Part shown: positions 12,024 to 15,038 of the stretch, piece by piece
How positions within the stretch are numbered: position 1 is the stretch's first letter
Layout of the letters: each line of letters starts with the position of its first letter
Assembly: GCA_030424955.1 (NCBI GenBank)
Contig: JAUHVS010000068.1
Coordinates: 1 to 15,038, forward strand
Length of the DNA: 15,038 nucleotides
Reading direction: 5' to 3'
Source: a bacterium
GTDB lineage: Bacteria; Myxococcota_A; Bradymonadia; UBA7976; UBA1532
The notes under the pieces: model-generated
Databases searched by the model: none
What the model was told of the DNA's origin: nothing
What the model saw: the letters and a program-made list of their open reading frames with translations, nothing else
Program-made: the position numbers and the translations under genes

Positions 12024-13577
12024 TCACGTGGCCCACCGGGCGCGCCACAGGCCGTACAGGCTGGCGTTGGGCAGGGCGGTGTAGTCCACCAGCCCCTCGC
12101 GGCGCACCACCACCACGTCCTCGTGCCACAGGCTGAGGTAGGGCAGGTCGTCGGCGACGTGGCGCTGCACCTGCTGGTAGATGGCGGCCCGCTTGGCGGC
12201 GGGGGCCACCCGGCCGGCGTCGATGAGGGCGTCCACCTGAGGGCTGCGGTAGGCCCCGCGGTTGCCGCCCCGGTTCGGCTGCGCCGGGGTGGGGACGCGG
12301 TCGCTGTGGAAGATCCAGTTGTAGAAGTGGGGCTCGCTGGGATCGCCCCACTGCAGCATGTAGCTCTGGAAGTTGCCCGACTTCACGTCGCTGAGCAGCG
12401 TGCCGACCTCGAAGGCGTCCACCTTGAGGTCGACGCCCACCTGGGCGAGGTCGTGGGCGATGACCCGCGCGATGTTGCGGCGGAACTTGTCGGTGTTGAC
12501 CTTGAGGCCCAGCCGCAGCCGCGGGCCGTCGGGGCGGGCCGGGTAGCCGGCGGCGTCGAGCAGCGCGCGGGCCTTGGCCGGATCGTAGGGGTAGCGCCGG
12601 GCGTCGGGCGCGTAGGCCCAGTGGCTGGCGGGCAGCATGCCGGTGGCGGGCCGGGCCACGCCGCGGAACTTGTGGGTGATGAGCCCCTCGCGGTCGATGG
12701 CGTGGGCCAGGGCCTGGCGCACCCGCACGTCGGCGAGCAGCGGATCGCGCAGGTTGAAGCAGATGTAGGCGTACGCGACGCCGGGGAAGGTGTCGACGGC
12801 CAGGCCCGGGCGGTCGCGCATGGCGTCGGCCAGCCGGGGGCTGACGGCGTTCTGCACCACGTCCGCCGCGCCGCCGAGCAGGGCCAGCAGGCGGGTGTTC
12901 TGGTCGGTGACCGCGCGCACCACCACCCAGGGCAGCCGCGGGGCGCCCCGCCAGTACTGGTCATGGCGGGCCAGCACCACCTCGCCGGGATCGGTGCGGC
13001 TGTGCAGGCGGAAGGGGCCGGCGCCGATGAGCGGGCCGCCCGACTCGACGGTGCGGGCGGGCAGGATGCCCAGGGACAGGTCCGACAGGTAGGGCGCGTG
13101 GGGCTCGTGGAGGGTCAGCCGCAGGCGGTCGTCGCCCAGGGTGTCGATGCGCTTGAGGCGCTCATGGGACGTGCGCAGCGGGCTGCCCAGGGCGGGGTCG
13201 CGCACGCTCTCGAGGGTGGCGGCGACGTCGCGGGCGCGCACGGGCTGGCCGTCGTGGAAGCGGGCGTCGGGCCGCAGGCGGATGTCGTAGGTGTCGGGCG
13301 TGGGCTGGTCGATGGCGGCCGCCAGGGCGGGCGCGGGGCGCAGGCCCGGGGTGTTGACGGTGGTGAGGCCGTCGAACACCAGGTGGATCAGCTTGCCCGG
13401 CCACGCGCGGGTGTTCAGCCGCGGATCGAGGGTGCCCCGCAGCTGCTCGGGGAACAGCACCACCACCCGCTCGCGGCGGGGGATGGCGTCGCCGGGCGTG
13501 CGGGTGTCGCGGCACGCGGGCAGCGCGGCCAACAGCGGCAGGGAAAGGAAGGTGCGGCGATCCACACCGGCTGTCAT
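12024..13577 (-). CDS. Peptide ABC transporter substrate-binding lipoprotein (SBP family 5) with Tat-type signal
   Basis: 517 residues from ATG at 13577. The signal MTAGVDRRTFLSLPLLAALPAC combines a twin-arginine motif (DRRTFL, Arg7-Arg8) with a lipobox ending at Cys22, so a folded, lipid-anchored protein exported by Tat is likely. The mature part follows the DppA/OppA (SBP_bac_5) plan: GTLDPRLNTRAWPGKLIHLVFDGLTT, PTPDTYDIRLRPDARFHDGQPVRARDVAATLESV, PLIGAGPFRLHS, then VRQALAHAIDREGLITHKFRGVARPATGMLP and a final YLSLWHEDVVVVR. It binds peptides or similar solutes outside the inner membrane for the ABC permease. It probably serves the dppBC-like genes about 1.9 kb away on the other strand, though it is not in their operon. 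No ribosome-binding site precedes the ATG; a GTG at 13601 is an in-frame alternative that would place the Tat motif 8 residues further in. Confidence 0.92.
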   Translation of the reverse strand: MTAGVDRRTFLSLPLLAALPACRDTRTPGDAIPRRERVVVLFPEQLRGTLDPRLNTRAWPGKLIHLVFDGLTTVNTPGLRPAPALAAAIDQPTPDTYDIRLRPDARFHDGQPVRARDVAATLESVRDPALGSPLRTSHERLKRIDTLGDDRLRLTLHEPHAPYLSDLSLGILPARTVESGGPLIGAGPFRLHSRTDPGEVVLARHDQYWRGAPRLPWVVVRAVTDQNTRLLALLGGAADVVQNAVSPRLADAMRDRPGLAVDTFPGVAYAYICFNLRDPLLADVRVRQALAHAIDREGLITHKFRGVARPATGMLPASHWAYAPDARRYPYDPAKARALLDAAGYPARPDGPRLRLGLKVNTDKFRRNIARVIAHDLAQVGVDLKVDAFEVGTLLSDVKSGNFQSYMLQWGDPSEPHFYNWIFHSDRVPTPAQPNRGGNRGAYRSPQVDALIDAGRVAPAAKRAAIYQQVQRHVADDLPYLSLWHEDVVVVRREGLVDYTALPNASLYGLWRARWAT

Positions 13578-13657
13578 ATCAACGCCGGGGCGCGGGGTCA
13601 CGCGTGGCGGTGCGCGGGTGGCTAGCGTCCGCGCGGGCCGCGCGGCACACTGCGCCG
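13578..13657. promoter_or_regulatory. Divergent intergenic region, binding protein / dacB-like gene
   Basis: 80 GC-rich bases between divergent starts. Rightward, CACACT (13646-13651) sits only 6 bases before the ATG at 13658, a possible -10 that would give a nearly leaderless message; no ribosome-binding site is seen for either gene. No convincing -35 element is visible on either strand. Confidence 0.35.
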
Positions 13658-15038
13658 ATGCTACGCCGCCTCTCGTCGCCCCGCCGCCCCGCGCCCGCCC
13701 TGTGGGCCGCCCTGATGACGGTCGCCGCCTGCCTGCTGGCGGTGCCCAGCCCCGTGGGGGCCCAGGGCCCCCGGGCCGGCGATGGCGCGGCCGCGCTCAA
13801 GGCGGCGGTGGATCCGCTGCTCAACGCCAAGGCCCTGGAGGGCGCGGCGATCGGCATCTACGCCGCCCGCGCCGACGGCCGCGGGGGGCCGCTGTACGCC
13901 TACCAGCCCACCAAGGCCCTGCACCCGGCCTCGAACACCAAGGTGGTCACCACGGCCGCCGCGCTGGTGAGCCTGGGGCCGAGCTTCGCCTTCCGCACCG
14001 ACGTGTACGCCGAGGGGCTGAGCGAGGGGCGCGCGAAGCGGCTGTACGTGGTGGGCCGGGGCGATCCGCGGCTGTTCAGCGAGCAGCTGTGGAAGCTGCT
14101 CGAGGAGGCCCGCTTCGAGGGCCTGCGGGCCGTCGACGGCGACATCGTGGTGGACGACACCTACTTCACCGAGCAGTACGAGCCGCCGGGCTACGGCGAC
14201 AAGCCCAACGATGACGCCAGCTACCGCGCGCCCAGCGGGGCGCTGTCCCTGGACCTCAACGCCGTGGCGGTGACCCTGCTGCCCGGCGCGAAGGTGGGCG
14301 ATCCCCCCACCGTGCGGGCCCGGCGGGCGGCGGACTACTTCATCGTCGACAACCGGGCCACCACCACCAAGCGCGGCCGCGAGCGGCTGAGCCTGCAGGC
14401 GTCCCGGGCCGACGACGGCCGCACCCGGCTGGTGGTGTCGGGGCGCATCCCCGTGACCCACCCGGGGGTGACCGTGCGGCGGCGCATCGATCACCCGGCG
14501 CTCTTCGCCGGCTACGCGGCCCGCGAGATGCTGGCGGACCTGGGGATCGCGGTGAAGGGCGGCGTCAAGGTCGGCCGGCTGCCGGGCGACGGCGTGCGCC
14601 GGCTCGCGCAGCACTACAGCGGGCCCGTGGGCCGGCTGGTGCTGGACGTCAACAAGTGGTCGGTCAACATGATGGCCGAGGGCCTGCTGCGGGCCATGGG
14701 GCGCGTGCGCGGCGGCGGCGGCGACTGGGTGAACGGCGCCAAGGTCGTCAGCGACTTCCTCACCAAGGAGGTGGGGATCAAGGGCTTCACCTACGTGAAC
14801 GGCTCGGGGCTCTTCGGCGACACGGCCTTCTCGCCCAAGCAGCTCGTGCAGGTGCTGCAGCACATGCACCAGCGCACGCCAGCGCTGCCCGAGTTCGCGG
14901 CGAGCTTGGCCCTGGGTGGCCGGGACGGCACCCTGCGGCGGCGGTTCAAGGGCACGGATCTCGGGCGCGTGCGCGCCAAGACGGGCACCCTGAACGGGGT
15001 CATCTGTCTGACGGGGTATGTGTACCTGAAGGACGGCA
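13658..15038 (+). CDS. dacB: D-alanyl-D-alanine carboxypeptidase/endopeptidase, PBP4/DacB (S13) family, C-terminus cut by window end
   Basis: 460 codons are present from ATG at 13658 and the frame is still open at the right edge. The signal peptide MLRRLSSPRRPAPALWAALMTVAACLLAVPSPVGA precedes a probable cut before Gln, so the enzyme acts in the periplasm on peptidoglycan stem peptides and cross-links. All three penicillin-binding motifs are visible: Ser92-Asn-Thr-Lys95 (SxxK, nucleophile Ser92) in LHPASNTKVVTTAAAL; Ser335-Val-Asn337 (SxN) in DVNKWSVNMMAEGLLR; and Lys441-Thr-Gly443 in VRAKTGTLNGV. The ~240-residue gap between SxxK and SxN is the long insertion typical of S13 enzymes and separates it from DacA-type (S11) proteins. 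YRAPSGALSLDLNAVAV is another S13 feature. Only the last ~30-40 residues should be missing. Confidence 0.93.
   Translation, partial: MLRRLSSPRRPAPALWAALMTVAACLLAVPSPVGAQGPRAGDGAAALKAAVDPLLNAKALEGAAIGIYAARADGRGGPLYAYQPTKALHPASNTKVVTTAAALVSLGPSFAFRTDVYAEGLSEGRAKRLYVVGRGDPRLFSEQLWKLLEEARFEGLRAVDGDIVVDDTYFTEQYEPPGYGDKPNDDASYRAPSGALSLDLNAVAVTLLPGAKVGDPPTVRARRAADYFIVDNRATTTKRGRERLSLQASRADDGRTRLVVSGRIPVTHPGVTVRRRIDHPALFAGYAAREMLADLGIAVKGGVKVGRLPGDGVRRLAQHYSGPVGRLVLDVNKWSVNMMAEGLLRAMGRVRGGGGDWVNGAKVVSDFLTKEVGIKGFTYVNGSGLFGDTAFSPKQLVQVLQHMHQRTPALPEFAASLALGGRDGTLRRRFKGTDLGRVRAKTGTLNGVICLTGYVYLKDG

Noticed and set aside
11943..13625. 560-codon rightward open frame opposite the peptide-binding protein
   Set aside because: Val/Gly/Ala/His-rich composition without motifs; the other strand encodes a clear SBP family 5 protein with a signal peptide.
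13661..14869. 402-codon leftward open frame opposite the dacB-like gene
   Set aside because: No domain and low-complexity composition; the opposite strand carries all three penicillin-binding motifs in order.

Overview
The window is GC-rich DNA (roughly 70% by eye) that looks like a chromosomal segment of a Myxococcota (deltaproteobacterial-type) bacterium. Three things point there: two secreted enzymes end in MYXO-CTERM-like tails (Asp/Ala/Gly-rich linker, Gly-Cys, hydrophobic helix, Arg run); several lipoproteins carry Gly-Gly-X tethers; and one gene resembles the MXAN_6640-type putative metalloproteases known from Myxococcus. No rRNA, tRNA, CRISPR array, transposase or phage gene is seen.

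Layout. (1) Positions 1-3260, all leftward: a HmuY-family lipoprotein, a MYXO-CTERM metalloprotease, a small helix-hairpin-helix (Cdd1-like) protein whose GTG start overlaps the protease stop, and the beginning of a second Gly-rich lipoprotein that runs off the left edge. (2) Positions 3358-4995, rightward: a secreted subtilisin-type (S8) protease with a MYXO-CTERM tail, divergent from the HmuY gene. (3) Positions 5080-6236, leftward: rpsD (ribosomal protein S4) and a SufE-family sulfur acceptor, each with its own apparent terminator; the rpsD terminator lies inside the 3' coding end of the protease. (4) Positions 6400-8095, rightward: a coiled-coil protein and a small exported protein with one EF-hand-like loop, neither recognised. 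(5) Positions 8215-11344, rightward: two oligopeptide/dipeptide ABC permeases (DppB-like and DppC-like) and a NagZ-type glycoside hydrolase family 3 enzyme. (6) Positions 11399-13577, leftward: a TlpA-like thioredoxin and a peptide-binding lipoprotein with a twin-arginine signal. (7) From 13658 to the right edge, rightward: a D,D-carboxypeptidase of the PBP4/DacB (S13) family, cut by the window end.

Region 1-2 is a surface-protein and secreted-protease neighbourhood. Regions 5-7 combine peptide uptake (permeases plus binding protein; no ATPase in the window) with peptidoglycan cleavage (NagZ, DacB), which would fit cell-wall peptide recycling, but that link is inference. The two most striking points are an in-frame amber codon that removes the last 43 residues of the otherwise intact DppB-like permease, and a strong leftward intrinsic terminator written into the codons of the S8 protease's sorting tail. 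I see no clear, wholly new multi-gene system.
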